Positions 34,228 through 43,064 of a stretch of 64,000 bases of DNA are shown here, one piece after another. The notes under the pieces are model-generated. The model was not told the origin of the DNA. It made no database searches and worked only from the letters and a program-made list of their open reading frames with translations. Within the stretch, counting starts at the first letter, position 1. Each line of letters begins with the position of its first letter. The position numbers and the translations under genes were made by a program. Location of the stretch: contig JACPZW010000073.1 of assembly GCA_016195265.1 (NCBI GenBank), positions 68,798 to 132,797 on the forward strand, given 5' to 3'. Source of the DNA: Acidobacteriota bacterium (lineage in GTDB: Bacteria; Acidobacteriota; Vicinamibacteria; Vicinamibacterales; CAVVIG01).

Positions 34228-35748
34228 CTAGAACCGCAACGACAGTTCGAGGTATCCGAACCGCGCGCCGCGCGCGCCCGCGTAGATGGACTGCGTCACC
34301 GCCTGCCCCGCCGCGTAGCTGAAATAGGCCGCGACCGAAGCGTGCGCGCTCACGACAAAATCGCCGCTCGCATCCGCGAGCGTGGCCAGATCGGAATGAC
34401 CGCCCGACAGCCGGCCCGCATACCCGAACGTCAGCGGCTGAAACGCGCCGCCGCCCTGATACCAGAGGTCGTTGACGTCGGACAGACGAAGCGCGTGAAC
34501 ATCCGCGCGCATCGTGACGGTCCTCGACGGCCGGAGGATGAGCTCGCCGAATGCGTCGCCGGTGTTCATCATGTTGAAGAACGGGAAGCGCGCGTACACG
34601 CGCGGCGTGGGCAGCACCTGGAAGAACGTGCCGTGCGTCGCGTCGTTGGGATCGGCGTCGCCCGATCCGTAGTCGAAGCCGCCGCGGATCCACGGTGAGA
34701 GGGCCGGCGTGCCGTGCGGCTGCCACCCGGCTTCCGCGGCGAACGCGCCGGCGCGATGCGCGAGCTGGCCCCACGATCCGGTTTGCGCGGCGCCCCACAA
34801 CAGCAGATCGACGGGTCCTGCAGCCGTCGGCGCGACGTGAAGATAGTGGCCGCCGAACGTGCCGATGTTGATCGTCCCCGTGTCGGCCCGCCTGATGGCG
34901 AGCGCCCGGTTGTCAGTCTTGACGACGCTGTCGCGACCATCGCGGTAGGCCAGCCCGAAGAACCGCCACTCGCCCGCGTTCTCCCTGCCGCCGACCTGCC
35001 CTGTCACGGCGCCGTAGAACACATTCACGTCGAGCTCGCCCCAGCCGTCGACTTGAAAGACGCCCTGCGTCGGCCGCGCGCCGAGCACGGTGACGTTCAG
35101 CACGGGCCGGTCGAGCGCGTAGAGCACGCCGTCGACGCTGCGGCCGACGTGCGTGAAGGCGAAGTTGCCCAGCAGGCGATGCGCGATGCGATCGCGCTTC
35201 AGCGCCGCCAGCGTCGCGTGTTTCGGCGCGACTTCCGTGCCGTCGACAAACTCCATCCGGCCGATCTTCAGCGACTGGCCGTTCACGCCGCCCAGCCGCC
35301 TGACGCGCACGAACGCCTGCTTGACAAAGAGCGACGCCGCGCGCGCGCTGTTGTCGTTGGCGGCGAAATAGTTCGCACCGAGGCCGAGCGCTCCCGGCGC
35401 TCCGGCCACCACCGCCTGATCGGGCAGGCCGAAGACGACGGGGATCGCGAGCTCGAGTTGCCAGTCGTGACGCGCCTTGGGCTGGCCCACAGCCACGCGG
35501 AAGATGGAGCCGGGATACGTGTAGGTGCCGCTGGGGTCGTCGCCAAACCAGTCCGACGACTCGATCCGCGTGCGCAGCGAGCCTGAGAGCGTGACGCCGC
35601 CGACCTCCACGGGCGGAGGATTCTGCGCGAAGAGCCGCGCATCGGCACCCGAGAGCGCAACGACGACCGCTGCGATACGCAGGGCTCCGGCGAGGCCTGC
35701 GGCCCAGGTTCCACACCGCTCCCGCTTCCGTGTCCTCCGTGGTGGCAT
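34228..35748 (-). CDS. outer-membrane beta-barrel protein, alginate-export (AlgE)-like
   Basis: A 506-residue protein with a basic N-terminus and signal peptide ending near LFAQ. It has repeated amphipathic strands, aromatic girdles and a C-terminal phenylalanine (LELSLRF), as in outer-membrane proteins. SGSLRTRIESSDWF and LLGNFAFTHVGRSVDG... are typical of the alginate_exp family. As the last gene of the nxr-like operon it is a candidate pore for nitrate, nitrite or the enzyme's other substrate. The substrate cannot be deduced from sequence. Confidence 0.78.
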   Translation of the reverse strand: MPPRRTRKRERCGTWAAGLAGALRIAAVVVALSGADARLFAQNPPPVEVGGVTLSGSLRTRIESSDWFGDDPSGTYTYPGSIFRVAVGQPKARHDWQLELAIPVVFGLPDQAVVAGAPGALGLGANYFAANDNSARAASLFVKQAFVRVRRLGGVNGQSLKIGRMEFVDGTEVAPKHATLAALKRDRIAHRLLGNFAFTHVGRSVDGVLYALDRPVLNVTVLGARPTQGVFQVDGWGELDVNVFYGAVTGQVGGRENAGEWRFFGLAYRDGRDSVVKTDNRALAIRRADTGTINIGTFGGHYLHVAPTAAGPVDLLLWGAAQTGSWGQLAHRAGAFAAEAGWQPHGTPALSPWIRGGFDYGSGDADPNDATHGTFFQVLPTPRVYARFPFFNMMNTGDAFGELILRPSRTVTMRADVHALRLSDVNDLWYQGGGAFQPLTFGYAGRLSGGHSDLATLADASGDFVVSAHASVAAYFSYAAGQAVTQSIYAGARGARFGYLELSLRF

Positions 35749-35762
35749 TTCTCTCAGCGTGG

Positions 35763-36161
35763 TCAGCGCGTTCTGCGTCGATCGTCGTCGGTCTCGTCGT
35801 TGCTCTCGTCGATGCTCTCGTCGATCCAGCGGAGCGCGTCGAGCGCGGCCGGCAGACCGATCGTCGGCAGCGAGACGAGGGCAACCTGGCGCAGCGCGTC
35901 GGGGTCCGCGCCGCGACGCAGCGCCTTCTTCGCGTGCGCGTGCACGGTGCGCTGGCTTCCCCGCCCGATCGACACCGCCAGTTTGACGAGCGCCACGGAC
36001 TCCGCATCGAGCGGACCGGCCTCGCGGCAGACCTCGCTCAGGGCGTCGTACGCGGCGACCACGGACGGGTAGCGATCGCCGAAGCGGTGCCAGCTTCGCG
36101 GCGGCCGGCCGGCGCGGTCCGGCGAGTCAGTAATGACAGACGCGGTCCGATGCTGTTCCAT
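35763..36161 (-). CDS. carboxymuconolactone decarboxylase/AhpD-like protein
   Basis: A 132-residue protein starting MEQHRTASVITD. The core VALVKLAVSIGRGSQRTVHAHAKKALRRGADPDALRQVALVSLPTIG is the CMD/AhpD fold, but the CxxC pair of AhpD is replaced (SIGRGSQ), so it cannot be a thiol peroxidase partner of the usual kind. It ends in an acidic/basic tail (DESIDESNDETDDDRRRTR). The gene overlaps the preceding one by 35 bases in a different frame. It appears to be a fixed member of this nxr-like operon, with unknown role. Confidence 0.75.
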   Translation of the reverse strand: MEQHRTASVITDSPDRAGRPPRSWHRFGDRYPSVVAAYDALSEVCREAGPLDAESVALVKLAVSIGRGSQRTVHAHAKKALRRGADPDALRQVALVSLPTIGLPAALDALRWIDESIDESNDETDDDRRRTR

Positions 36162-37044
36162 AGCGCGCCTCATACAGATCCAGACACTGCGAGCACAGCC
36201 CTTGCTCGCTACGCCACGACGGGTTCTCTTCTCGAATCGCGGCCGCGACCGGCGGCTCGATCGCCCGGACGCGATCGTCGAGCGATGCGACGGGAAATCG
36301 GCACACGGGACACCGGCTCGCCGCGGCATGCACAGGCCCCGCCGCGAACGCGGCCATCGCGGCGTGCGTGGGCCGATCCTCGTTCCACCACGCGTCGAAC
36401 GAGGTCCGGCCGGCCTCGCCGAGCATCGCGAACGCAGCGCCGAACTCGCGCGCGCGCGCGTCGCGGACCGCTGGGCTTCCGTATCCCGCCCGATCGAGGC
36501 GGCCGTCGATCGTCGCGTCCCACACGACCCGATACCGGTCGCGCAGGAGATTGTCGGCCGACGGCCCGCCATCGGAGGCCGGCAGCGCCCGCTCGTAGCC
36601 GAACGCGGGATCCAGCATGTCCGCCACGTGCATCAGCTCGTGTCGCAGCAACGCCTGCAGCGCGCCGCGATCGAGCAGCGACTGCGGCCGCAGCCGCAGG
36701 ACGAGCAGCGGTCCGGCGGTCTTCTGCGCGCGGGACGCGGGGTCCACGAGGTCGGCGCCCTCCTCCGCTCGCGTGATGGCCCGGACGATCCGCGCGCCGC
36801 AGAGCCGGGTGGTGAAGCCGGCGCGCTCGTTGACGATCTCTTCCACGCGCGTCTGAAGGCCGAAGCGCGCGAACCACCGCAGATTGAACGCGTGGAACTG
36901 CGCGTCGCGCGCCTCGGGATCGCGGAGGTCGTAGATGGCATTGCGCTCGCGCCGGAACGCCGCCGCCCTGTCGCGCTCCGCGCCGGGCTCGGCGAGCAGC
37001 AGCGCTTCCTCCATGAGATCCGGCGCGATGGCGAGCGCGATCAT
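36127..37044 (-). CDS. uncharacterised protein with HELMH motif and zinc ribbon
   Basis: A 305-residue protein starting MIALAIAPDLMEEALLLAEPG (ATG 37044, ATGA-coupled to the chaperone gene). LLRHELMHVADML resembles a zincin HExxH active site, and the C-terminus has two CxxC knuckles (CPVC, CSQC), as in a zinc ribbon. I do not recognise a family. Between the TorD-like chaperone and the CMD protein, it could be a protease or metal-site factor for maturation of the molybdoenzyme. There is no signal peptide, so it is probably cytoplasmic. Confidence 0.7.
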   Translation of the reverse strand: MIALAIAPDLMEEALLLAEPGAERDRAAAFRRERNAIYDLRDPEARDAQFHAFNLRWFARFGLQTRVEEIVNERAGFTTRLCGARIVRAITRAEEGADLVDPASRAQKTAGPLLVLRLRPQSLLDRGALQALLRHELMHVADMLDPAFGYERALPASDGGPSADNLLRDRYRVVWDATIDGRLDRAGYGSPAVRDARAREFGAAFAMLGEAGRTSFDAWWNEDRPTHAAMAAFAAGPVHAAASRCPVCRFPVASLDDRVRAIEPPVAAAIREENPSWRSEQGLCSQCLDLYEARYGTASDRVCHY

Positions 37045-37856
37045 GGCCGTCGTTGAATCTGAATCAGCTCGGACCCGGTGCCGCACGCCATGGGCGTATC
37101 GTCCTCGGCTTCTGGACGCACGATGAGATCGACAGGTCCGCCCGCGATCGCCAGGCGCCGGCATTCATCGTCGAGAAGATCGCGCAGCACGGCGCCGAGC
37201 CAGCCGAACAGGCCATCGGCGTCCTCGACCATCAGACGCGTCGCGAACGCGCGGCCGAAGTACCCGAGGTGATCGCGCAGGAACGTGCGCGCGGCGGCCC
37301 GTGTCACTTCGAGCGTGGCATCGTCTCCCGCGTCTCGGGAGTCTCCGGCCTCGCCGCCGGACGCTGCGAGCAGCAGCGCCTCTTTCCGATTCAGGAAGTC
37401 CATGAACTCGCACTGGCAGGCCACATGATCCGCGCGCGCGTCCGACGCCAGTACGGGCTTCAGGCCGAATGCGAGGTAGTAGCCCGCGATGTCGGCCAGC
37501 TGCTGCGGCTGGTGGAACTGATTGTCGTTGCCGTACTCGGTTTCGCAGGCGCAGACGAGGCCGCGCGTCGTGTGACCGAAGAGCCGCACGAAGCTGGCGG
37601 TCAGCGCGTCGATCTCCTCAGGATGCAGGTCGCCAGATGCCGTCTCCAGGCCGAGTTCCTGAAGGGCGGCGACGACGGTGGCGAATCGATCGCCGGCGCC
37701 CATTCGGCGCAACCGCTCGGCGGTCGGCATCTGGAATCCGAGCGACAGCGCGTTGTACACGACGGCGCGCGCGAGCGCGGCGTCGGTGACAGACACAGAG
37801 GTTGAACGGGTACCTTTTTCTCTCGTCTCCGAGTTTCCGTGTTTCCGTGGCGTCAT
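37041..37856 (-). CDS. TorD/NarJ-family molybdoenzyme chaperone
   Basis: A 271-residue all-helical protein. LTASFVRLFGHTTRGLVCACETEYG matches the conserved E-(x)-Y/D region of TorD/DmsD/NarJ chaperones, especially those of type II DMSO-reductase systems (SerD, DdhD, EbdD), and is followed by the D-H-x-x-CQCEFMDFL helix. It would bind the apo alpha subunit and hold it until the Mo cofactor is in place. Start ATG 37856 has GGAG seven bases upstream. The first 20 residues are low-complexity. The position after the beta subunit gene supports the function. Confidence 0.85.
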   Translation of the reverse strand: MTPRKHGNSETREKGTRSTSVSVTDAALARAVVYNALSLGFQMPTAERLRRMGAGDRFATVVAALQELGLETASGDLHPEEIDALTASFVRLFGHTTRGLVCACETEYGNDNQFHQPQQLADIAGYYLAFGLKPVLASDARADHVACQCEFMDFLNRKEALLLAASGGEAGDSRDAGDDATLEVTRAAARTFLRDHLGYFGRAFATRLMVEDADGLFGWLGAVLRDLLDDECRRLAIAGGPVDLIVRPEAEDDTPMACGTGSELIQIQRRP

Positions 37857-37893
37857 TTTCTTTCTCCGATTTCTCCTCCGCCTCCGAGCTCTC

Positions 37894-39162
37894 TTAGATC
37901 GAGTTGGCGTGCGCGTTCGAGCGCACGTGCACCGGCTCTTCGACGGTGGTGCGGAACAGCTCGCGTCCGTCCTTGCCGAACGCGATGACGGTGTCGTTGT
38001 AGAGCTCGACCTTGCGTCCGTGAAGCATGCCCTCGTAGATCTTCGGCCCTTCCTTGATGTCGTATTTGAAGATGATGCGGTTCGAGCGCCGGAACAGCTG
38101 GAGCACGGCGAGCAGTTCGCGGCTCGGGTTCACGTAGTTCTCAATCGCCTTGTCGACTCCAGGGCCGAACATCTGCCGGAGGTACGGGCGCGAGACCCAG
38201 CGCGGCGGGATGTAGTAGCCGTTGGGCTGCGTGCCGAACTGCGGGTACAGCGGCAGCGCGACCTTCGCGACGTGGACGAGGTAGTACAGTGGGTGATGAC
38301 GGTCCTCGGCCCACGTGCCGTCCTCGGCCACGTTCACCAGGCCCTGCATGCGGATCTGCCCGATGCAGGCTGACATGCACCGCGTCTCCATCGGGATGCC
38401 TTCCGACTCGGGATCGGTGCCTTCCACGCGCGGGTAGCACGCGATGCACTTTTCGCTGGTGCGCGTGTTGCCGCGGTACATGCTCTTCTTGTAGGGGCAC
38501 GCCTCGACGCACTTGCGGTAGCCGCGGCACTCCGACTGATCGAGCAGGACGATGCCGTCTTCGGGGCGCTTGTAGATCGCCTTGCGCGGACACGCCGCGA
38601 GGCAGGCCGGGTACGAGCAGTGGTTGCAGATGCGCGCGAGGTAGAAGAACCACGTGTTGTGGACCGGCAGCTGCTCGCCCGTTTCGTCCAGCTTGTTGCG
38701 CACGCCTTTCTTGCCGACGGGGTTGTCTTCATAGATGTTCGGCGCGTTCCATTCCTCGTCGGTCGGCAGGTAGCCGAGGACGCGGGCGCTGTCCGGCGTC
38801 AGCGTCTTCGCACCCGCTTCGAAGATCGTCTGGCCGTCGAACTTGCCGTAGGGTCCGAAGCGGCCGTCGGCCGGCGTGCCGCCCCACACCTGGCCGCCGG
38901 GGTTGGCGTCTTCCAGCCGCTCGAGAATCTTCGCGTCCCACCATTTCGGGTACCCGCCGTACGGCTTGGTCTCGACGTTGGCCCACCACATGTGTTCCTG
39001 GCCCTTGTTGAAGGTCCAGGTCGACTTGCAGGCCATCGTGCAGCTCTGGCAGGCGATGCAGCGGTTGATGTTGAAGACGAACGCGAACTGCCGCGACGGG
39101 TACCGCGCGTCGTAGGGGTACTCCATGTCGCGGCCGAGCTGCCAGTTTTTCACGGTCGCCAT
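37894..39162 (-). CDS. nxrB: Fe-S electron-transfer beta subunit, Nitrospira NxrB-like (type II DMSO reductase family)
   Basis: A 422-residue protein with four ferredoxin-type cysteine groups: CIACQSCTMAC (C35-C45), CNHCSYPACLAAC, CRGYRKCVEAC and CIACYP...CMSAC, to hold a chain of [4Fe-4S]/[3Fe-4S] clusters. The N-terminus (NWQLGRDMEYPYD, RQFAFVFNINRCIACQ) and VETKPYGGYPKWWD are, from memory, closest to periplasmic NxrB of Nitrospira and less like cytoplasmic NarH. It passes electrons between the Mo subunit and the haem subunit. It has no signal peptide and would ride out with the Tat-targeted alpha subunit. The symbol is by resemblance; nitrate reductase is possible. Confidence 0.82.
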   Translation of the reverse strand: MATVKNWQLGRDMEYPYDARYPSRQFAFVFNINRCIACQSCTMACKSTWTFNKGQEHMWWANVETKPYGGYPKWWDAKILERLEDANPGGQVWGGTPADGRFGPYGKFDGQTIFEAGAKTLTPDSARVLGYLPTDEEWNAPNIYEDNPVGKKGVRNKLDETGEQLPVHNTWFFYLARICNHCSYPACLAACPRKAIYKRPEDGIVLLDQSECRGYRKCVEACPYKKSMYRGNTRTSEKCIACYPRVEGTDPESEGIPMETRCMSACIGQIRMQGLVNVAEDGTWAEDRHHPLYYLVHVAKVALPLYPQFGTQPNGYYIPPRWVSRPYLRQMFGPGVDKAIENYVNPSRELLAVLQLFRRSNRIIFKYDIKEGPKIYEGMLHGRKVELYNDTVIAFGKDGRELFRTTVEEPVHVRSNAHANSI

Positions 39163-39179
39163 GATTCGCTCTCCGGGCC

Positions 39180-39244
39180 GAGCGAGCTCGGCCCCTACAC
39201 GTTCACCTTCTGAAGAACCGTAGGGGCTGAGCGTGCTCAGCCCC
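39180..39244. repeat. palindromic GGGGCTGAGC element at the end of a small gene
   Basis: GGGGCTGAGC (39223-39232) and GCTCAGCCCC (39235-39244) form a perfect ten-base stem. A wider imperfect inverted repeat joins 39180-39204 with 39215-39238. It encodes the C-terminus of the 109-residue protein and fills the gap before nxrB. This family is different from the GGGTCC palindromes. Confidence 0.8.
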
Positions 39245-39532
39245 GGCTTCGTCTGCGCCGTCGGTGACCACGCACGTGAACCGTCCCCACACGTTCACGC
39301 TCTCGTCGACAAGGCGCGCGATGGTGTCCTCGCCGAGCAGCGTCCAGGCCTGATGCGCGCCCGCGTACTCCGCCTTCCGGAAGAGCGCGAGAATCTGCGG
39401 CCGCGTGTATCCCAGCTGCGCGAACTCTTCGGCGAAGGCCGCGGCCATGTCGTAGGTGACCGTTTCGTCGCCAGGTAACTCCACGCCGAGCAGCTCGTGC
39501 GGATCGTCGAATTCAGGTTCGTCGTAGGGCAT
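39203..39532 (-). CDS. small hypothetical protein of the nxr-like operon
   Basis: A 109-residue acidic protein (MPYDEPEFDDPHELLGVELPGDETVTYD) with a helical middle, AFAEEFAQLGYTRPQILALFRKAEYAGAHQAWTLLGED. It has no signal peptide, cysteine pair or recognised domain. It lies between the alpha and beta subunit genes, so a role in assembly is possible. The last 16 residues (EAGAEHAQPLRFF...) come from a palindromic repeat and are probably not conserved. I cannot assign a function. Confidence 0.65.
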   Translation of the reverse strand: MPYDEPEFDDPHELLGVELPGDETVTYDMAAAFAEEFAQLGYTRPQILALFRKAEYAGAHQAWTLLGEDTIARLVDESVNVWGRFTCVVTDGADEAGAEHAQPLRFFRR

Positions 39533-39543
39533 CGCTGATCCTT

Positions 39544-39592
39544 GAAATTTCAGATTTCAGAATTCAGATTTCAGATTGATTTCAGATTTCGG
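39544..39592. repeat. TTCAGATT-family repeat upstream of the small nxr-operon gene
   Basis: About six imperfect TTTCAGA/TTCAGATT words between the alpha subunit stop (39620) and the ATG at 39532. It is followed by TTTTAAGTTTTAAGTTTTGA words up to the nxrA stop. Confidence 0.85.
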
Positions 39593-39619
39593 ACTGTCTT
39601 CACTTTTCTCTTTTAAGTT

Positions 39620-42600
39620 TTAAGTTTTGACTTTCGTCAACTCCCCCGCCAAATACTTCTTCATCCCCTCGCTCTCGTTGTCCGGCGTGTACCCGGTCGT
39701 CGCCGGCGCCCAGATGCCTTTCGCGCCGAGACCGCCGTCCTCGGCCTTCGTGACGCGCACGAGCGTTTCCTTGGGCACCGTGTTGACGGCGTGGTTGTCC
39801 GCCTCGCCGCCGAAGATGAACCCCATGGTCGCCTTGGCCTTGTGGAACAGCGTGTCGGTCTGGTGCATCGGCATGTGCCAGTTGCGCGTGACCGACTGCT
39901 GCGAGCCGTAGCGCAGGTTGGCCTGGTAGCCCGTGTTGGCGGAGAGCGCGCGGCCGTCGGGCCGCGTCTCGTGCGCGCGGACGCTCTTCTCCGTCGCGAT
40001 GAAGGGCGCGTGCTTCATCATCACGATGTTGTACGGATAGGCGTGGTTGTACTTGACGCGCAGCATGCAGCGCGCGACGCGGTAGAAGGGATCGTCCGGC
40101 TTCGCGCCGATGTAGGGACGGTCCGCGGGATTTGCGTCGAGGTAGACGTAGTCGCCGTCGTTGATCCCGAGGTCGCGCGCGGCCTGGGGATTCATGTGCA
40201 TCTGATGCTCGCCGACGCACGGCGCGCGCTTGTCGATCCGGTACGGGTCGCCGAAGTTCGAGTCGTACAGCATGTGCCAGTCGACGTTGGACCAGCCGGA
40301 GTGGACGCGATGTCGCGTCTTCGGCGTCAGGCAGTAGAACTGAAATCCTTTCTCCCAGAGGAAGTTCTTCGTGTTCTTCACTTCCGACCACGGGAGCTTG
40401 ATGTTGCGCACGGTGCGATCGTCCCAGTGCTCGGCCGCACGGGAGAGCCCGTAATCGTCCGGCCGAATCAACGGGTTGGCGCTGACGATCACATTCGGCA
40501 GATACGGCGTGGCTTCAGGTCCTTCGCGGTGGACGATGAAGTTCTCGCCGTAGTCGATCGCCTCCGGCACGTCGGCGTACGCGTGGAGCCGCCCGGTGTC
40601 GGTGTGGAACGGCTCGCTGTCGTGTACCTGCTCGTAGAACGGAATGCGCGGGTACGTCCGGAAGTTCAGCAGCGCGCCGCCCGACGGTCCGTATTTCCCC
40701 GCCATGATGTCCTTGACGGTGTAGCCCTTCGTCGTCGTGCACGTGTCGAGAAGGCGCTGGAGGTAGATCGATCGTTTGCCCTCGAGCTCGAATTTGAACA
40801 TGTCCTCGAAGCGCGTGTCGCCGGTGCGGGCCGCCATCGCCCTGGCGATGCCCGCGAGAATCGCGAGATCGTCCTTGCTGTCGAACACCGGCGGAATGCC
40901 GCCCTTCCACACCTGCAGGAACGGATTCGAGCAGCTCGCGGTCACTTCGAGGTTCTCGAACTCGAGCCACGAGTTGGCGGGCAGCGCGATGTCGGCGTAC
41001 TCGATCGACGCCGTCATCTGGATGTCCATCGAGACGATCATCTCGATGTTGGGGTTGACGTTCTTGATCATCTCGTAGGCCCACTTGGCGTTGTTGATCA
41101 GGTTCACGTTGTTGAAGATCAACGCCTTGGTGGGCGTGGGCATGTGCGAGTCGCCGGTGAAGTTCTTGCGGCCGTACTTCGGCGTCTGGACGATCAGCGC
41201 CTTGTCGCCGTGGTTCCAGTACGCGGGCTCTTCATCCTTGGTGTACGGATGGGCGTGGACGTCCTTGCCCGCGGCCTTTTCGTCGAGCGTGAGGTGGAAC
41301 GGATCCTCGGCGACCCAGCCCTTGAACCCCGGGCCGGTCCACGGCGATCCCTGGAACAGCGCGGCCTTGTAGTTGCCGGCCCACGTGTGACAGCCGGCGC
41401 CCGGCTTGCCGATGTTGCCGGTCAGCATCAGCGGCAGGTATGCCGCGCGGTTCATTTCGGTCGCGTGGAACCAGTGATTGATCCCCTCGCCTTGATGGAT
41501 GCCGACGGGCTTGATCGTCGCGATGTCCTCGGCGAGCTGCTCGATGAGCGCCTTCGGCGCGCGCGTGATCTCGGTCACCGTGTTCAGGTCGTAGTCCTTG
41601 AGATGGATCTGGTAGAGCGTCCACAGCGTGGCGCACTCGACCGTCTTGCCGTCGGCCAGTTTGATTTGGAAGCGCCCCTCCAGCGCCGGATCGATCCCGT
41701 TCTTGACCATCGTGCCGCCGACTTCGTCGCGCGTGATCGCGCGCGGACCCTTCGTCTTCGCGTCCCACACGACGTAGTCGCCCAGCTTGGCGTGCTGTTC
41801 GGGCAGCAGACCCTGGATCTTCATCGACGGGCCATCCGCCGCCAGCGCGCTCTTGTACCCGGAGAAGACTTCGTGCGCGCGCAGGCGCTTGAGCGTGTCG
41901 GTCCTGACGAGCAGCGGGAAATCGGTGAACTGCTTGACGAACGTTTCGTCGTACTGCTTCTTGTCGATCATCAGCCGCGTGATGCCGAGGAAGAGCGCCG
42001 CATCGGTCTGCGGCCGGATCGGAATCCAGTAGTCGGCCTTCGTCGACGGCGGCCCATACTCCGGCGAGATGACGACGATCTTGCCGCCGCGCTCCATGCA
42101 CTCGATGAACCAGTGCGAGTCGGTGAGCTTGTTCTCGACCAGGTTCTTGCCGTCCATGATGATCAGCTTCGAGAACCTGAGATCGTTGAAGTCGCAGTCC
42201 GACGCCTGCAGGCCGTGCACCCACGGATGGCCGGGCGCCTGATCGCCGTGCCACGTGTAGTTCGAGAAATTGCGGCCGCCTTTCGCGTCTTCTTCCTTGA
42301 CGCCGCGGATCTTGGCATCGAGCAGCGCCATCGAGTTGTTGAGGCGGTACATGCCGTACTTGCCCAGTACGCCGAGCAGCCCCATCCCGCCGCGCATCTT
42401 GAACGTGCGCGTGCCGGCGCCGCCCGTCGCCTTCACCATCTCCGGCTGATAGCCTTGCGCGAGCAGCCGCTTGCTGCCCTCCTCGCCGCTGTAGCGCCGG
42501 GCGATGGAATCGAGCGCGCCCGCAATGTTGGTGAACGCGTCGTCCCACGAGATTTGAATGAACTCGTCGTCTCCGCGGCGCGTGAACAGGAATTTGTCCT

Positions 42601-43054
42601 TGTTCTCCGGCGTCAGCTCCGGAAAGCCGGCCTCGGCCCAGGCCTTCCAGCCCTTCCGCACGATCGGATGCCGCAGCCGGTACGGCCCGTACAGCACGCG
42701 GTGGAACGTGTAGCCCTTCGCACACTGCCGCGGGTTCCAGTTGATGCTGGCGTGGTTGCCGTACAGGTCGGCGTACTTCTGGTAGTCGTACGTCGCGCCG
42801 CTCCGGACGACGATGCCGTTGCGCACGTAGGAGCGGATGCGGCACGCGTGCGTGTCGTTGGGAGAGCAGACCCAGTCGAAGGAGGAATCGTAGCGGTACT
42901 GGTCGTGGTAGATCTTCTCCCACTCGCGCGAGATTTTCCGTGACAGCGGATTGCCGTCATCGACGGGCTGCAGCAGCGTGCACGCCGCCTGGAGCCCGCC
43001 GAACGAGGCTGCCGCGCCGACGCCGAGGAACTCGAGAAACTGTCGCCTCTTCAC
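39620..43054 (-). CDS. nxrA: molybdopterin oxidoreductase alpha subunit, Nitrospira NxrA-like (type II DMSO reductase family)
   Basis: A 1144-residue Mo-bisMGD catalytic subunit, the length of Nitrospira NxrA. It begins with a Tat signal (KRRQFLEFLGVGAAASFGG), so it acts in the periplasm. The [4Fe-4S] site region is DWVCSPNDTHACRIRSYVRNGIV with a later RQCAKG cysteine; MDGKNLVENKLTDSHW and IALPANSWLEFE match MGD-binding loops, and HMNPQAARDLGINDGDYV is the C-terminal cap. It should oxidise nitrite or reduce nitrate (or a similar oxyanion), with electrons moving to the beta and haem subunits. Which direction it runs cannot be read from the sequence. It is the second gene of the operon, nine bases after nxrC-like. 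Confidence 0.83.
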   Translation of the reverse strand: MKRRQFLEFLGVGAAASFGGLQAACTLLQPVDDGNPLSRKISREWEKIYHDQYRYDSSFDWVCSPNDTHACRIRSYVRNGIVVRSGATYDYQKYADLYGNHASINWNPRQCAKGYTFHRVLYGPYRLRHPIVRKGWKAWAEAGFPELTPENKDKFLFTRRGDDEFIQISWDDAFTNIAGALDSIARRYSGEEGSKRLLAQGYQPEMVKATGGAGTRTFKMRGGMGLLGVLGKYGMYRLNNSMALLDAKIRGVKEEDAKGGRNFSNYTWHGDQAPGHPWVHGLQASDCDFNDLRFSKLIIMDGKNLVENKLTDSHWFIECMERGGKIVVISPEYGPPSTKADYWIPIRPQTDAALFLGITRLMIDKKQYDETFVKQFTDFPLLVRTDTLKRLRAHEVFSGYKSALAADGPSMKIQGLLPEQHAKLGDYVVWDAKTKGPRAITRDEVGGTMVKNGIDPALEGRFQIKLADGKTVECATLWTLYQIHLKDYDLNTVTEITRAPKALIEQLAEDIATIKPVGIHQGEGINHWFHATEMNRAAYLPLMLTGNIGKPGAGCHTWAGNYKAALFQGSPWTGPGFKGWVAEDPFHLTLDEKAAGKDVHAHPYTKDEEPAYWNHGDKALIVQTPKYGRKNFTGDSHMPTPTKALIFNNVNLINNAKWAYEMIKNVNPNIEMIVSMDIQMTASIEYADIALPANSWLEFENLEVTASCSNPFLQVWKGGIPPVFDSKDDLAILAGIARAMAARTGDTRFEDMFKFELEGKRSIYLQRLLDTCTTTKGYTVKDIMAGKYGPSGGALLNFRTYPRIPFYEQVHDSEPFHTDTGRLHAYADVPEAIDYGENFIVHREGPEATPYLPNVIVSANPLIRPDDYGLSRAAEHWDDRTVRNIKLPWSEVKNTKNFLWEKGFQFYCLTPKTRHRVHSGWSNVDWHMLYDSNFGDPYRIDKRAPCVGEHQMHMNPQAARDLGINDGDYVYLDANPADRPYIGAKPDDPFYRVARCMLRVKYNHAYPYNIVMMKHAPFIATEKSVRAHETRPDGRALSANTGYQANLRYGSQQSVTRNWHMPMHQTDTLFHKAKATMGFIFGGEADNHAVNTVPKETLVRVTKAEDGGLGAKGIWAPATTGYTPDNESEGMKKYLAGELTKVKT

Positions 43055-43064
43055 AGATCCCTCC

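Noticed and set aside
39791-42943. A 1050-residue open frame antisense to the nxrA-like gene
   Set aside because: It mirrors the alpha subunit on the other strand, has Arg/Val/Asp-biased composition and no domain. Long antisense frames are expected in DNA this GC-rich; the same holds for 1645-3219, 3465-5417 and 30266-31759.
37894-43054. Cytoplasmic nitrate reductase NarGH
   Set aside because: The alpha subunit carries a Tat signal and the gamma subunit is a haem c/b fusion rather than NarI, so a periplasmic enzyme is favoured. Nitrate as substrate is still possible.
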